Positions 63,791 through 64,000 of a stretch of 64,000 nt of DNA are shown here, piece after piece (position 1 is the first letter of the stretch; the number at the start of each line of letters is the position of its first letter). Made by a program: the position numbers and the translations under genes. The notes under the pieces were generated by a model. It made no database searches and was not told the DNA's origin. It saw only the letters and a list, made by a program, of their open reading frames with translations. This DNA comes from Pseudomonas sp. 31-12 (lineage in GTDB: Bacteria; Pseudomonadota; Gammaproteobacteria; Pseudomonadales; Pseudomonadaceae). The DNA is taken from NCBI RefSeq assembly GCF_003151075.1, contig NZ_CP029482.1, forward strand, positions 3,720,001-3,784,000. Direction: 5' to 3'.

Positions 63791-64000
63791 AGTGTTACAA
63801 GCGGGTGTGTTGACGATGTGTCCAAAACCTACCTCAGTGAATCACGATGTATACCGGGTGGGGTCAGATACATTTCAGTACAGACCGTGGACCATAGCTC
63901 GCGAACGTCATGTACCGATTCTCCTCAAGGTGCCCCACATAATTCGCAGCGTGGTTGTACACAGCAGTACTCAGTAATTCGCTTAAAAACTGTTAAGCAA
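63791..64000. other. Right window edge, no gene seen
   Basis: Upstream region of the ferric-reductase-like gene. No RNA gene or coding start is recognised. Confidence 0.4.

Overview
This window looks like a Pseudomonas chromosome of the fluorescens group. The core stretches are GC-rich, there is a Pseudomonas-type REP doublet, and the gene families (modABC, ada/alkB, topoisomerase IB, DUF2790, hmp) and their order fit that group. The assignment is inferred from gene content only; no marker gene for species is present.

Layout. 1-11.7 kb is ordinary chromosome. It holds an alkylation-repair cluster (end of a first Ada, a 2OG-Fe(II) oxygenase, AlkB, a second Ada-like protein lacking three of four zinc ligands), then acuI, a nitronate monooxygenase-like gene, modABC behind a clear ModE operator, topoisomerase IB, small proteins, and a TetR/NmrA divergent pair. 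At 11.8 kb only the 3' half of a tRNA-Leu(UAA) gene remains. It is followed by a tyrosine integrase, an orphan VapB, an AT-rich 811-residue helicase-like gene translationally coupled to a DUF2384 antitoxin, and then a different, complete tRNA-Leu(UAA) at 17.1 kb. This looks like an integrative element that broke the host tRNA gene and brought its own. A decayed RuvC-like resolvase and an orphan ribbon-helix-helix antitoxin follow.

18-45 kb is a mosaic of accessory genes and mobile-element debris: OhrR/hydrolase, SCO1-PCuAC, patatin, truncated IS66, IS21 ends, an IS110-type element, and four copies of a ~180 bp element with terminal inverted repeats. Inside it is a module present twice (27.8-29.8 and 32.1-34.0 kb): two or three small proteins around a CHAD-domain protein. 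A pyruvate-kinase-like protein with an N-terminal extension and no C-terminal domain follows the second copy. At 39-43 kb there is a complete NrsF/SigF-type sigma switch facing a bufferin (DUF2282-DUF692-DUF2063-DoxX) operon with a matching promoter.

45-60 kb holds stress and detoxification genes: HD protein, Rof-like protein, SMP-30-like lactonase with a haloperoxidase-type hydrolase, flavohaemoprotein Hmp, an SDR, two AraC regulators, two cysteine hydrolases, a catalase with an internal deletion of about 85 residues, and a secreted protein of unknown function. A 19-bp motif, CTACGTAAAWWCGGCAAAT, occurs five times at three promoter regions here and probably marks one regulon. The window ends with an IS66-interrupted diguanylate cyclase, a DUF2790 protein, a frameshifted IS21-type element, and a ferric-reductase-like membrane protein whose C-terminus was replaced by the IS end.
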